Positions 28,433 to 36,829 of a DNA stretch of 64,000 bases are shown here, in pieces. The first letter of the stretch is position 1. Each line of letters starts with the position of its first letter. Source of the DNA: Pelagibacteraceae bacterium GOM-A1 (GTDB taxonomy: Bacteria; Pseudomonadota; Alphaproteobacteria; Pelagibacterales; Pelagibacteraceae); contig LHBX01000008.1 of the NCBI GenBank assembly GCA_001704065.1, positions 62,001-126,000 of the forward strand. The letters are read 5' to 3'. The position numbers were made by a program, and so were the translations under genes. Below the pieces are notes generated by a model. That model did no database searches, was not told the DNA's origin, and saw nothing but the letters and a program-made list of their open reading frames with translations.

Positions 28433-29182
28433 ATGCAAAATAAAAAAGAGATAAATGCTGGTATTTTAATTATCGGTAACGAAGTTTTATCTGGCAGAAC
28501 ACAAGATGTTAATACAAGTACATTAGCTATTTGGTTAAATTCATTAGGCATACCTGTTGCAGAAGTTAGAGTAATTCCTGATGATGAAAGTATTATAATA
28601 AATACAGTTAATGAACTGAGAAAAAAATATTCTTATATATTTACAACGGGAGGAATAGGACCCACTCATGATGATATTACAGCAGTATCTGTTTCTAAAG
28701 CATTTAATATTAAATACGGTTTTCATAAAGAAGCTTTTTCAATACTGGAAAATTATTATAAGCCAGGAGAATTTAATGAAGGTAGACAAAAAATGGCTAA
28801 AATGCCTGTTAGCGCTAATTTAATTTTGAATCCATCTAGTGGTGCGCCTGGCTTTTATGTTGAAAATGTATTTTGTCTTCCAGGAGTTCCATCTATTATG
28901 AAGGCTATGCTTGGAAGTTTAAATAATCTTTTAGTTGGTGGAGAGCCAATATTAAGTGAAACAATTAATTTAAGAACTGTTGAAAGTGAAATAGCTAAAT
29001 CTTTAACAGAGGTACAGAATAATAATTCTGAAGTTGAAATTGGAAGTTATCCATTTTTTAAAGCTGGTAAATTAGGAGTATCAATTGTTGTTCGATCAGT
29101 TGATAAAACAAAAATTGATAAATGTAACTCAGAAATACTTAAATTTGTAAAAGATAAACAAATTGAAATAGTAGAGCGTTAA
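28433..29182 (+). CDS. CinA-like molybdopterin-binding (MoaB/MogA fold) protein
   Basis: A 249-aa protein with the MoCF_biosynth domain: AGILIIGNEVLSGRTQDVN at the N-terminus, TTGGIGPTHDDITA near 75 and LPGVPSIMKAML near 148. It corresponds to the N-terminal half of CinA and lacks the C-terminal nicotinamide-nucleotide amidase domain. Related proteins hydrolyse ADP-ribose or bind molybdopterin; the role here is unassigned. It is first of a tight plus-strand run to azlD. Confidence 0.85.
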   Translation: MQNKKEINAGILIIGNEVLSGRTQDVNTSTLAIWLNSLGIPVAEVRVIPDDESIIINTVNELRKKYSYIFTTGGIGPTHDDITAVSVSKAFNIKYGFHKEAFSILENYYKPGEFNEGRQKMAKMPVSANLILNPSSGAPGFYVENVFCLPGVPSIMKAMLGSLNNLLVGGEPILSETINLRTVESEIAKSLTEVQNNNSEVEIGSYPFFKAGKLGVSIVVRSVDKTKIDKCNSEILKFVKDKQIEIVER

Positions 29183-29184
29183 TT

Positions 29185-29589
29185 ATGCTTTATTTTGCTT
29201 ACGGAAGTAATCTAAATCATTTTCAAATGAAAAGAAGATGTAAAGATTCTAAATTTATTAAAAAGATAAATTTAAAAGGATATACACTTAATTTTAGAAG
29301 TAAGTATCGTGCAGCAGATATAGAAAAGAAAAATAATTCAATTGTTCCTGGTGGATTGTACGAGATATCAAAAAGTGATGAAAAAAAACTTGATATTTAT
29401 GAAGATTATCCAATTCTTTATAAAAAAATGTATTTTAAGTATTACAACAATACTGTGATGACTTATATCATGCCTAAAAAAACAATTTTTAGATATCCTA
29501 CAGAAAGATATCTAAACGTTGTTAAGCAGGGCTATAAAGATTGTAAATTAGATAAAAAATATCTCAAAAAAGCTTTAGTGAATTTTTAA
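29185..29589 (+). CDS. Gamma-glutamylcyclotransferase-like (AIG2/GGCT) family protein
   Basis: A 134-aa protein with the GGCT substrate-loop motif YFAYGSNLN at residues 3-11, and VPGGLYEISKSDEKKLDIYEDYP near 50-73, where the acidic residue in DIYEDYP is the expected catalytic glutamate. Members release 5-oxoproline from gamma-glutamyl peptides or amines. It starts 2 nt after the CinA-like gene. Confidence 0.8.
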   Translation: MLYFAYGSNLNHFQMKRRCKDSKFIKKINLKGYTLNFRSKYRAADIEKKNNSIVPGGLYEISKSDEKKLDIYEDYPILYKKMYFKYYNNTVMTYIMPKKTIFRYPTERYLNVVKQGYKDCKLDKKYLKKALVNF

Positions 29590-29592
29590 TTA

Positions 29593-30279
29593 ATGCTTTC
29601 AAAATCAAAAATATTTTTTAAAGGTATAGTTGCTGTTTTACCTCATATGTTATCAGTAATTCCTTTTGGAATTATTACTGGAGCTATTGGTATTGAATTA
29701 GGTTTTGATCCAATTTTAGTTTATGCAACTTCCTTGATTATTTTTGGTGGAGCCTCACAGATAATATTTATGCAACTTTTGTCAGGTGGAGCTTCATCAT
29801 TAGTAGCCATTACATCAGTTGGAGTAATAAATTCGAGACATTTATTATATGGAGCAGTTTTATCTGAGTATTTAGAAAAACTGAGCTTTATTAAAAAATT
29901 ATTTATTTCTTATTTTATTGTAGATCAAGGCTTTGCAGAATCTAATAAGTACATTAAACAAAATAAAAATTTATCTAATCCACATTATTATGTTCTTGGC
30001 ACAGGAGTAACACTTTGGTTTTGTTGGCAATTATCAACCATTAGCGGAATTATATTGGGCTCATTTATTCCTGAAGAATTGGGTTTAAAATTTGCGATCC
30101 CTCTCACTTTTTTAGCGATTATTGTAAATGATTTAAGAAAATTAGATCATGTTTTTGTGATGTTGGTATCTGGATTTGCATCATTAATTTTATTTAATGC
30201 TCCATTTAAATCTTACATAATATTATCTCCCATAGTCGCTCTAATTGCTGCATTTATAATGTTGAGGTTTAAAAAATGA
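29593..30279 (+). CDS. azlC: AzlC family branched-chain amino acid exporter, large subunit
   Basis: A 228-aa membrane protein. The N-terminal LPHMLSVIPFGIITGAIGIELGF and FGGASQIIFMQLLSGGAS are AzlC hallmarks, with NSRHLLYGA near 82. About six transmembrane segments are evident. With AzlD it forms a two-component exporter, known for branched-chain amino acids (BrnFE/YgaZH). Its stop overlaps the azlD start by 4 nt. Confidence 0.93.
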   Translation: MLSKSKIFFKGIVAVLPHMLSVIPFGIITGAIGIELGFDPILVYATSLIIFGGASQIIFMQLLSGGASSLVAITSVGVINSRHLLYGAVLSEYLEKLSFIKKLFISYFIVDQGFAESNKYIKQNKNLSNPHYYVLGTGVTLWFCWQLSTISGIILGSFIPEELGLKFAIPLTFLAIIVNDLRKLDHVFVMLVSGFASLILFNAPFKSYIILSPIVALIAAFIMLRFKK

Positions 30280-30593
30280 CCTGGTTTTCAATAATAGTAT
30301 CTGGAATTGTTACTTATTTCTCTAGGATGGCCATGGTCGCTTTAATTGATAGAGAAATGCTTGGAACAAAAGTCAAAGAGGTTCTTAATTATGTTCCTGC
30401 AGCTGTATTTCCAGCAATAATATTTCCTGGTGTTTTTTTTAATGATTTTGGATCGTTTGTAGAAATCACAGATCCAAAAATTTATGGTGCAATTGTTGCT
30501 TTAGTTGTTGGATTTTTCACAAGGAGTGTAATCGCCACTATTGTTTCAGGATTATTATCTTATTGGTTTATTATTTTTTTCTTATTAAGATAG
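30276..30593 (+). CDS. azlD: AzlD family branched-chain amino acid exporter, small subunit
   Basis: A 105-aa four-helix membrane protein. VTYFSRMAMVALI, VKEVLNYVPAAVFPAIIFPGVFF and GAIVALVVGFFTRSVIATIVSG match AzlD proteins. The 4-nt overlap with azlC ensures coupled synthesis of the exporter pair. Confidence 0.92.
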   Translation: MTWFSIIVSGIVTYFSRMAMVALIDREMLGTKVKEVLNYVPAAVFPAIIFPGVFFNDFGSFVEITDPKIYGAIVALVVGFFTRSVIATIVSGLLSYWFIIFFLLR

Positions 30594-30597
30594 GTTT

Positions 30598-31890
30598 GTG
30601 TATTTATATACTAAACTTCAAAATTTAAAAAAACCAATTAGAGTTGCTTTTGTTGGCTGTGGGAAATTTGTTTCAATGTTTCTTGCTCAATATAATCAAT
30701 TAAACAAAATCATTTTAGACACAATAGTTGAACTTGATATTGAGAGAGCAAAAAAAAATTGTTTAAATAGTGGATTATCTAGTGAAACAATACAAAAGAT
30801 TAATTTTACAGATAATTTAGACAAAGTTTTTGACAGAAAAATAGATGTATTTATTGAGGCTACAGGTAACCCCATAGCTGGTACATTACATGCAAAGAAA
30901 ATCATAGAAAGTAAAAAGCATGTAATAATGGTTAATGTCGAGGCTGATGTTTTATGTGGAAAGTATTTATCTGATTTAGCGATTAAAAATAATGTTATAT
31001 GCTCCATGGCATATGGTGATCAGCCATCATTAATTTTAGAACAAATTGAATGGGCAAAATTAAATGGATTTGAAGTTATATGCGCAGGCAAGGGAACAAA
31101 ATATCATCCTTCTTTTGAATATTCGACACCAGAAACTGTTTGGGGGCACTACGGTCTAACTAAAGAAAGAGCAGAAAATGAATCTGGAATGAATCCTAAA
31201 ATGTTCAATAGTTTTTTATGTGGAGATAAATCGTCAATTGAAATGTGTGCTGTTAGTAATGCTACTAACTTAAAGTGTCCAAATAGTGGATTAACTTACC
31301 CTCCGATAGGAGTTTACGACATTGCTAAAAAATTAATTCCAAAATCTGAGGGAGGATTATTAGATTATTCAGGTCAAGTAGAAGTGATTTCAAGTATTGA
31401 TTTAGATAAAAAAGATATTCCTAATGATCTTAGATGGGGAGTATATATTGTTATTAAAGCTCAAAATCAGTATGTGAAAAACTGTTTTAAAGACTATGGA
31501 ATGGTAACAGATTCTTCAGGAAGTTATTCAGCCATTTGGAGACCTTATCATTATATTGGATTAGAATTAGCTCAATCAATTTATTCCATAGTGCTTGATA
31601 ATAAGGCTACAGGTCATACAAAAAATTTTAATGCTGAAATAGCTAGTGTTGCAAAAAAAGATTTAAAGGCAGGACAAAATCTTGATGGAGAAGGGGGTTA
31701 TTGTGCAAGGGGAAGGTTGATTTCATCTAAAAGATCCAAACAAGAAAGAATTTTACCTATGGGTTATACTGATAATGCGGTCTTAAAGAATGATATAATG
31801 AAAGATCAATTTATAACATTGGATGATGTTGAGCTAAATTTACAAAAAGAAATAATTGAAGCTAGAGAATATCAATACAATTTAATTTAA
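30598..31890 (+). CDS. NAD(P)-binding oxidoreductase with C-terminal SAF domain
   Basis: A 430-aa protein: Rossmann motif VAFVGCGKFVSMFLAQY at residues 16-32, then DVFIEATGNPIAG and HVIMVNVEADVLCG as in homoserine dehydrogenase-like NAD_binding_3 proteins. A catalytic-like central part carries GKGTKYHPSFEYSTPETVWGHY. The C-terminal SAF-like segment starts near KKDLKAGQNLDGEGGY (residue 350). The substrate is unknown; relatives act on sugar-acid or homoserine-like compounds. The GTG start lies 4 nt after azlD. Confidence 0.78.
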   Translation: MYLYTKLQNLKKPIRVAFVGCGKFVSMFLAQYNQLNKIILDTIVELDIERAKKNCLNSGLSSETIQKINFTDNLDKVFDRKIDVFIEATGNPIAGTLHAKKIIESKKHVIMVNVEADVLCGKYLSDLAIKNNVICSMAYGDQPSLILEQIEWAKLNGFEVICAGKGTKYHPSFEYSTPETVWGHYGLTKERAENESGMNPKMFNSFLCGDKSSIEMCAVSNATNLKCPNSGLTYPPIGVYDIAKKLIPKSEGGLLDYSGQVEVISSIDLDKKDIPNDLRWGVYIVIKAQNQYVKNCFKDYGMVTDSSGSYSAIWRPYHYIGLELAQSIYSIVLDNKATGHTKNFNAEIASVAKKDLKAGQNLDGEGGYCARGRLISSKRSKQERILPMGYTDNAVLKNDIMKDQFITLDDVELNLQKEIIEAREYQYNLI

Positions 31891-33044
31891 TGCAATTTTT
31901 CAGAAAAAAAAAAACAATATATTTGATTTTAATTCCGTTAGCTTTAATTTCAATATTTTCAATTATTTACTCTTTTAACATTGCAATAACATATGGAAGT
32001 ACAGATTTTCAATATAGTCCAACAGTATTATTTAAAGAAAAGATAAATCCTTATGAATATTTTTTATATAATGAAAATACTGAAAAAATTTTCCCTGTAC
32101 AATATCCAGTCTATTCCCATCTAACATATTTTTTATTTTATATTTATGCTTTATTTGACTGGCCAACTGCTAAAATTTTGTGGAGTATAACTAATATTTT
32201 AATTGCTTTAATTTCCTCAATTATAATCACTAGTCATGCTAAATTAAAATTCAAATTCGTTCTGTTTATTTTAAGTTTATTTTTTTTATCTACTCCATTT
32301 AGAAATTGTATTGGAAATGGACAATTATCGAACTTAATTTTATTAATTTTTTGTTCATTTTTAATTACTTCACCAAATCTGAAAAACTTTTTTTTAGGTT
32401 TTTCTTATATAAAATATAGTTTTATGCCACTCTGTGCTTTTATAATTTTGAAAAAAGATGGCTTGAAAGGTTTTATAATTTCTTTTTTAGTGTGTGCAAT
32501 TGGCTGGATATTGTTTTCAATTTATTTAAATCAAAATATTTTAGATACTTTATTTCAGCCTTTGTATTCAGGATTAAAGGGTTTCGATAGTACATTAGCA
32601 CGTGGTGATATATATACTATTATAAATTTTTTTCATGCAAGTGATAATTTCCCATATTTAATAATATCACTTTTATTTTTAATTTCTTTTTTAATTGCAC
32701 GGGAGATATCTAAAGAAAAAGATTTATTATTATCTTTAAGTTTAATGTCTGTGGCTAATTTATTTATATTTGGTCATTTGATTTATGATTATGTTTTACT
32801 CCTTCCGCTTTTAGTATATTCGTTCAAAAATTTTTCAAATAAGATTTCTAAATTAAGTTTGATAATAATATTTTACTTTTGGTTCGGTATAAGACTTGTC
32901 GAATATGTAAGGATGTATTTATCTAATTTAGATGTAATTGTACCAACTAAATTTGATGTTATATTAAATTTTTTATTATTATTAATTCTTTATTTTATTA
33001 ATTCTAAAAATTTAGTCCAAAATCTTAAGTTTAATAAAAAATAA
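31890..33044 (+). CDS. Multi-spanning membrane glycosyltransferase, GT87-like
   Basis: A 384-aa protein with a basic N-terminus and about nine or ten hydrophobic helices. The sequence STDFQYSPTVLFKEKINPYEY after the first helix, with an acidic residue in the first periplasmic loop, resembles GT-C polyprenol-phosphate-sugar glycosyltransferases (GT87/DUF2029). Its last 33 bases overlap the convergent GT2 gene. The pair would make a lipid-linked sugar donor and use it, but the acceptor is unknown. Confidence 0.65.
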   Translation: MQFFRKKKTIYLILIPLALISIFSIIYSFNIAITYGSTDFQYSPTVLFKEKINPYEYFLYNENTEKIFPVQYPVYSHLTYFLFYIYALFDWPTAKILWSITNILIALISSIIITSHAKLKFKFVLFILSLFFLSTPFRNCIGNGQLSNLILLIFCSFLITSPNLKNFFLGFSYIKYSFMPLCAFIILKKDGLKGFIISFLVCAIGWILFSIYLNQNILDTLFQPLYSGLKGFDSTLARGDIYTIINFFHASDNFPYLIISLLFLISFLIAREISKEKDLLLSLSLMSVANLFIFGHLIYDYVLLLPLLVYSFKNFSNKISKLSLIIIFYFWFGIRLVEYVRMYLSNLDVIVPTKFDVILNFLLLLILYFINSKNLVQNLKFNKK

Positions 33045-33713
33045 AGTAATTAAAGTTCTAAATATTTCAAATTTTGGAATTTTAGAATTTCCATGTCTTC
33101 TCTCATAAAAAATTATTGGTATTTCTTTTATATTGTAACCCATTTTATGTAAGAGATAAATTGTGTACATAAAAAAACTATAACCTTTTGCTTTTACATT
33201 ATTTAAATTAAATTTTTTTAGTTTTATAAGATTAAAACATCTGTAAGATGTTGTGTATTCACTTAAATTTATATTGAGCATTTTTTTTATAAACATATTC
33301 CCAAACCTACTAATTAAATATCTATATCCCTTTAAATCATTTCTACCACCCTTGATATATCTCGACCCTACAACACAATCGAATTTTTTAATATTTTTTA
33401 AAAATTGTGGAATTTTATTAGGATCATGAGAAAGATCTGCATCCATTGTTATTAAGTAATCATACTTTTCTTTTAGGGCAAAATTATATATTTTTTTGTG
33501 CGCAGTATCTAATCCAAGTTTTTTCTTTCTAGAAATATAAATAATTTGTTTTTGGTTTGAAAACTTTTTTAATATTGAGCCAGTTTTGTCAGGTGAGTTA
33601 TCATCTATTATTAATATATCTAAATTTAATTTTAATTTTTTTATTTTAGCAATAAAGGATGAAATATTTTTCGCTTCATTATATGTTGCTGTTCCAATTA
33701 AAATCTTTTTCAT
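33012..33713 (-). CDS. Family 2 glycosyltransferase, dolichol/polyprenol-phosphate mannosyltransferase (DPM1) type
   Basis: A 233-aa soluble GT-A enzyme. ATYNEAKNISSFI and LDILIIDDNSPDKTG form the nucleotide-sugar site, TMDADLSHDPNKIPQFL contains the DxD metal motif (near 90-105), and VVGSRYIKGG follows. It has no C-terminal membrane helices, as in bacterial Ppm-like enzymes of the short type. The ATG at 33713 (MKKILIG) is preferred over a TTG four codons upstream. It converges on the GT87-like gene. Confidence 0.88.
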   Translation of the reverse strand: MKKILIGTATYNEAKNISSFIAKIKKLKLNLDILIIDDNSPDKTGSILKKFSNQKQIIYISRKKKLGLDTAHKKIYNFALKEKYDYLITMDADLSHDPNKIPQFLKNIKKFDCVVGSRYIKGGRNDLKGYRYLISRFGNMFIKKMLNINLSEYTTSYRCFNLIKLKKFNLNNVKAKGYSFFMYTIYLLHKMGYNIKEIPIIFYERRHGNSKIPKFEIFRTLITLFFIKLKILD

Positions 33714-33796
33714 CAAAATAAACAATATTATAATATCTTTTATATTCCAAAATAATCATTAACTATCGTCAAATAATTATATATGGTTGATAATCT

Positions 33797-35074
33797 ATGA
33801 AAAAATTGATTATTTCACTAACATCTTTAATTGTTTTAAGTGTAGTTTTAATATTTGCGTTTAAAAATAAAAATTACATAAGAAATGAGTTATTTCTTAT
33901 ATTTCCCAAAAGTGTTCAATCAATTTTTAGAGTTATAGTGTCAAATGAAAATAATACTTATAAGTTAAATAATGATTACAATGTTAAATTTTTACCCGAA
34001 ACACAAAGTTTTAATCTTAATTTAAAAAAAATTAAAATTAAAAATGACAAATTACAGACTAAAGGTATTTTTAAAAAAAAAATATACAATAGAACTCCAA
34101 TATATTTGGATATTTTAGATAATAAATTAGTCATTTCATATAAGGATTCGGAAATTTATTATGTAGGAATTCCAAATTTAATTGATTTAAAAAATGGTGA
34201 AATAATTAATCCACTTAAAATAAACCATAATCTATCTGATATAGAAATATTAGATACGCTGATTAATGATGATAGTATTTATATATCTACTAGAATATTT
34301 GAAAATAATTGTCAAAAATTTGGAATATTTAAATCTGATTTTAATTTAAAAAAATTAAATTTCAAAAATATTTTTAAAGATGAAGAATGCTATGTAATTG
34401 CAATACAAGGTGGAAAAATGCAATTTAGTAAAAAATTGAATAAAATAATTGTTAGTACAGCTGCTGATATAAAAAAAAATTTAGATAGATCTGATGAAAA
34501 ACCACAAGATAATAATTCTATAATGGGAAAAACTTTAATTATAGACGATGAAAATAAAAGTTACAGAATTTACTCTAAAGGACATAGAAATATTATTGGT
34601 TTATATATAGATGATTATCACAATATTATTGCCACTGAAAACGGGCCAAGAGGTGGTGACGAAATAAATTTGATTAAAGATGGATTTAATTATGGTTGGC
34701 CTATTGCATCCTATGGGGAAAAAGATGATTATTTACCCTACAAAGATAAAGATAAACCCTATTATAAGAAAAATCATAAAGCCTATGGTTTTGAAGAACC
34801 AATTTTTGCATTTGTTCCATCAATAGGAATTTCTGAAATTATTAAAATAAGCAATAATTTTTCTAATTTTTGGCAAGAAACTTTTTTAGTTGGGTCATTA
34901 AATGGGCAACATTTATATCGTATAGTTTTTGATGATGAATATACTAAAGTTAAATTCTATGAAAAAATTTTTATTGGTGAAAGAATTAGAGATATAAAAT
35001 ATTATTCAAAGAAAAGAATTATCCTACTTGCTCTTGAAGAAAGCGGTTCTATTGGAATTTTAAATATTGAATAA
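33797..35074 (+). CDS. Membrane-anchored PQQ-dependent sugar dehydrogenase-like beta-propeller
   Basis: A 425-aa protein with an N-terminal uncleaved-type hydrophobic anchor (residues 3-22) and a periplasmic six-bladed propeller of the GSDH/aldose sugar dehydrogenase type. The diagnostic block GHRNIIGLYID, then ENGPRGGDEINLI and FNYGWPIASYGE lies near residues 258-312, where calcium and PQQ ligands sit in this family. The N-terminal 80 residues are divergent and very lysine/asparagine rich. PQQ dependence is inferred from family. Confidence 0.78.
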   Translation: MKKLIISLTSLIVLSVVLIFAFKNKNYIRNELFLIFPKSVQSIFRVIVSNENNTYKLNNDYNVKFLPETQSFNLNLKKIKIKNDKLQTKGIFKKKIYNRTPIYLDILDNKLVISYKDSEIYYVGIPNLIDLKNGEIINPLKINHNLSDIEILDTLINDDSIYISTRIFENNCQKFGIFKSDFNLKKLNFKNIFKDEECYVIAIQGGKMQFSKKLNKIIVSTAADIKKNLDRSDEKPQDNNSIMGKTLIIDDENKSYRIYSKGHRNIIGLYIDDYHNIIATENGPRGGDEINLIKDGFNYGWPIASYGEKDDYLPYKDKDKPYYKKNHKAYGFEEPIFAFVPSIGISEIIKISNNFSNFWQETFLVGSLNGQHLYRIVFDDEYTKVKFYEKIFIGERIRDIKYYSKKRIILLALEESGSIGILNIE

Positions 35075-35196
35075 TTACACATTATTGCTTTGTATTGCTT
35101 GGACACTTTTGCAAATAGAGATAAGATAAATAAATTTTACTTATTCCTCTTGTTAAATTATAAATATTAGCATAAATACTCATGAAAATAACTCAT

Positions 35197-35282
35197 GCCC
35201 TCGTGGTGAAATTGGTAGACACAAAGGACTTAAAATCCTTGCCCTTTTGGGAGTGCCAGTTCGAGTCTGGCCGAGGGCACCA
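35197..35282 (+). tRNA. tRNA-Leu (TAA)
   Basis: Cloverleaf with acceptor GCCCTCG/CGAGGGC, a long variable arm (class II tRNA), TTCGAGTC T-loop and anticodon loop CTTAAAA giving anticodon TAA for UUA codons. CCA is encoded (35280-35282). The nadK ATG follows 3 nt later. Confidence 0.96.
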
Positions 35283-35285
35283 CTA

Positions 35286-36056
35286 ATGGTTAATCCATTT
35301 ATAATTTCAGATAAAAATTTTAAATCATTAAAAATAAAAAAAGCAGTTGAAAAAAAAATAAAGTCATATTCTTTAATAAAATCTAATTTAATAATTGTAA
35401 TTGGAGGTGATGGTTTCATGCTTCAAACATTAAAAAAATATAACAAATATAAAAAACCGTTTTATGGAATAAATTCAGGAAACTATGGTTTTCTTATGAA
35501 TAAATTTTCAGAAAAAACAAATTATAAAAATCTAAATAAAGGGAGATTAGTCTCAATATCACCCCTAGAGATGATAGTAAAAAGTAAAACAAACTCTGTT
35601 AAAAAATCTATAGCAATAAATGAAATTTCAGTTCTTAGACAAAGCAGACAGACAGCTTCATTAACCATTTCAAATGGCAAAAAACAAATTATTAAACATT
35701 TAATCTCTGATGGTGTTTTAGTATCAACACCAGCTGGGAGTACAGCTTATAACCTTTCAGTTCATGGTCCTATCCTCAGTATAGATTCTAAGAAACTATC
35801 GATATGTCCTATAAGTGCTTTTAGACCAAGAAGATGGAAAGGAAAAATAGTTAGTGATAAATCTAAAATTGTAATAAAAAATCTAAATCCTAAAAAAAGA
35901 CCTATAAGCGCTGTAGCTGATAACATTGAGGTTAGAAATGCAAAATCAATATCAATAAAAACGAATAAACAAATTAAGTTTAACTTAATATTTGATAAAA
36001 ATAGAAGCCTTCAAAACAAAATTAAAATTGAACAATTAAGAAATGATATTAAATAA
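35286..36056 (+). CDS. nadK: NAD kinase
   Basis: A 256-aa ATP-NAD kinase making NADP+. IIVIGGDGFMLQTLKKY (GGDG near 40-43), GINSGNYGFLMN near 65, AINEISVLRQS near 118 and TPAGSTAYNLSVHGPIL near 160 are the family motifs. The ATG at 35286 is the first in-frame methionine outside the tRNA. The best Shine-Dalgarno, GAGGG at 35273-35277, lies in the acceptor stem of tRNA-Leu. The stop codon TAA (36054-36056) is the first three bases of the left attachment repeat. Confidence 0.94.
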   Translation: MVNPFIISDKNFKSLKIKKAVEKKIKSYSLIKSNLIIVIGGDGFMLQTLKKYNKYKKPFYGINSGNYGFLMNKFSEKTNYKNLNKGRLVSISPLEMIVKSKTNSVKKSIAINEISVLRQSRQTASLTISNGKKQIIKHLISDGVLVSTPAGSTAYNLSVHGPILSIDSKKLSICPISAFRPRRWKGKIVSDKSKIVIKNLNPKKRPISAVADNIEVRNAKSISIKTNKQIKFNLIFDKNRSLQNKIKIEQLRNDIK

Positions 36057-36102
36057 TGGTGCCCCCGCACGGACTCGAACCGCGGACCTATTGATTACAA
36101 AT
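36054..36102. repeat. attL: 49-bp direct repeat of the tRNA-Thr 3' part
   Basis: The 49 bases are identical to 43,796-43,844 and reproduce tRNA-Thr from its CCA end through the T-arm, variable loop and anticodon stem-loop side. The remaining 5' half is replaced by unrelated sequence, so this is a duplicated core, not a functional tRNA. It also supplies the nadK stop codon. Confidence 0.95.
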
Positions 36103-36619
36103 TTATAGATCCAAAAAAAATTCCTCTCATTGCCTAGACTTTACAATACTTTTAAGCAGGTGTGAATCCATTAAATATCTTTTGACTACACATTGACTAC
36201 ACCCAGAATAAATTACCGCTGATTAATCAACAATACCTGCATTTTCTTTTTTAGAAAAAATAAATTACTTCATGCAAATAATTGAGTCTTTACGCGGTTT
36301 TTATTTTTAATTTTCTACAGCTAAAAGACTCGGCTCAGTTGTATTTGCTGTCGCAAATGCTTTCATAGATGCCCCTAGAATTGACTCTGACGGGGCATGA
36401 GTCCTTGGTACCAAGAGGGGTCCCACAAGCTCTCTGCGTTTGAATTTGGACTCTTAATCGATAGTTCCTGCACAGTTTACCCTTTAGATTTTTTGTCATG
36501 TATATGCAGGATGGATATCCTTATTCACACCAAATACCTTTTTAAAAAAAATTGGAGTAGGTTCACAAGCTCTAAAAATTTTCTGGAAATTTTTTTTCAA
36601 TCGTCCTATAAAATCCTTC
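36103..36619. other. Noncoding left end of the element, with palindromes
   Basis: No convincing coding frame. It contains the left arm-type repeats (36,182-36,201), an inverted repeat ATGCCCC/GGGGCAT (36,369-36,375 and 36,392-36,398, 16-nt loop), and a perfect 12-bp palindrome CTTGGTACCAAG (36,404-36,415). The stretch 36,340-36,480 is clearly richer in GC than its surroundings. It could be a structured RNA, a packaging site or part of an origin. Confidence 0.55.
36182..36201 (+). promoter_or_regulatory. Left arm-type integrase sites (TTGACTACA x2)
   Basis: TTGACTACA occurs at 36,182-36,190 and 36,193-36,201, an 11-bp period, 80 bp inside attL. The same doublet with the same period and orientation lies 90 bp inside attR. 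Symmetric placement of such doublets beside att cores is what arm-binding sites of heterobivalent tyrosine integrases look like. Confidence 0.6.
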
Positions 36620-36829
36620 ATGTCTAGATCGTACTTAACTGCACTTGGTAGAGAAAATGCTAAAGAATTTTATGAAGACAATAGGGTGATTGATAGATGT
36701 ATTTTCTGTGGACAGCACAAAGAGATCAAAACCACCATGACAATTTATTTTTCTGAATTTGAGACTAATACAGGACCAATCTGTAAGGGCTGCTATTCAG
36801 CAAATGCTAAGACAGCTCAAACAAGCTAA
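36620..36829 (+). CDS. Small zinc-ribbon-like protein of the element
   Basis: A 69-aa ORF, the only plausible plus-strand gene of the element. It has two CxxC pairs, CIFC (near residue 28-31) and CKGC (near 55-58), separated by about 24 residues containing ETNTGPIC. This looks like a zinc ribbon similar in layout to the ClpX-type zinc finger, though homology cannot be shown here. The ribosome site is weak. It is convergent with the main operon across a noncoding gap. Confidence 0.5.
   Translation: MSRSYLTALGRENAKEFYEDNRVIDRCIFCGQHKEIKTTMTIYFSEFETNTGPICKGCYSANAKTAQTS

Noticed and set aside
36054-36102. Second tRNA-Thr gene
   Set aside because: Only the 3' part of the tRNA is present; the 5' half cannot pair, so it is the att duplicate.
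36464-36478. GTTC-N7-GTTT in the left noncoding end
   Set aside because: One base off the LexA pattern, and no gene starts beside it; kept only as a weak near match.
36397-36627. 76-codon plus-strand frame in the element's left end
   Set aside because: It spans hairpins and has no ribosome site or coding-like composition; the region looks noncoding.
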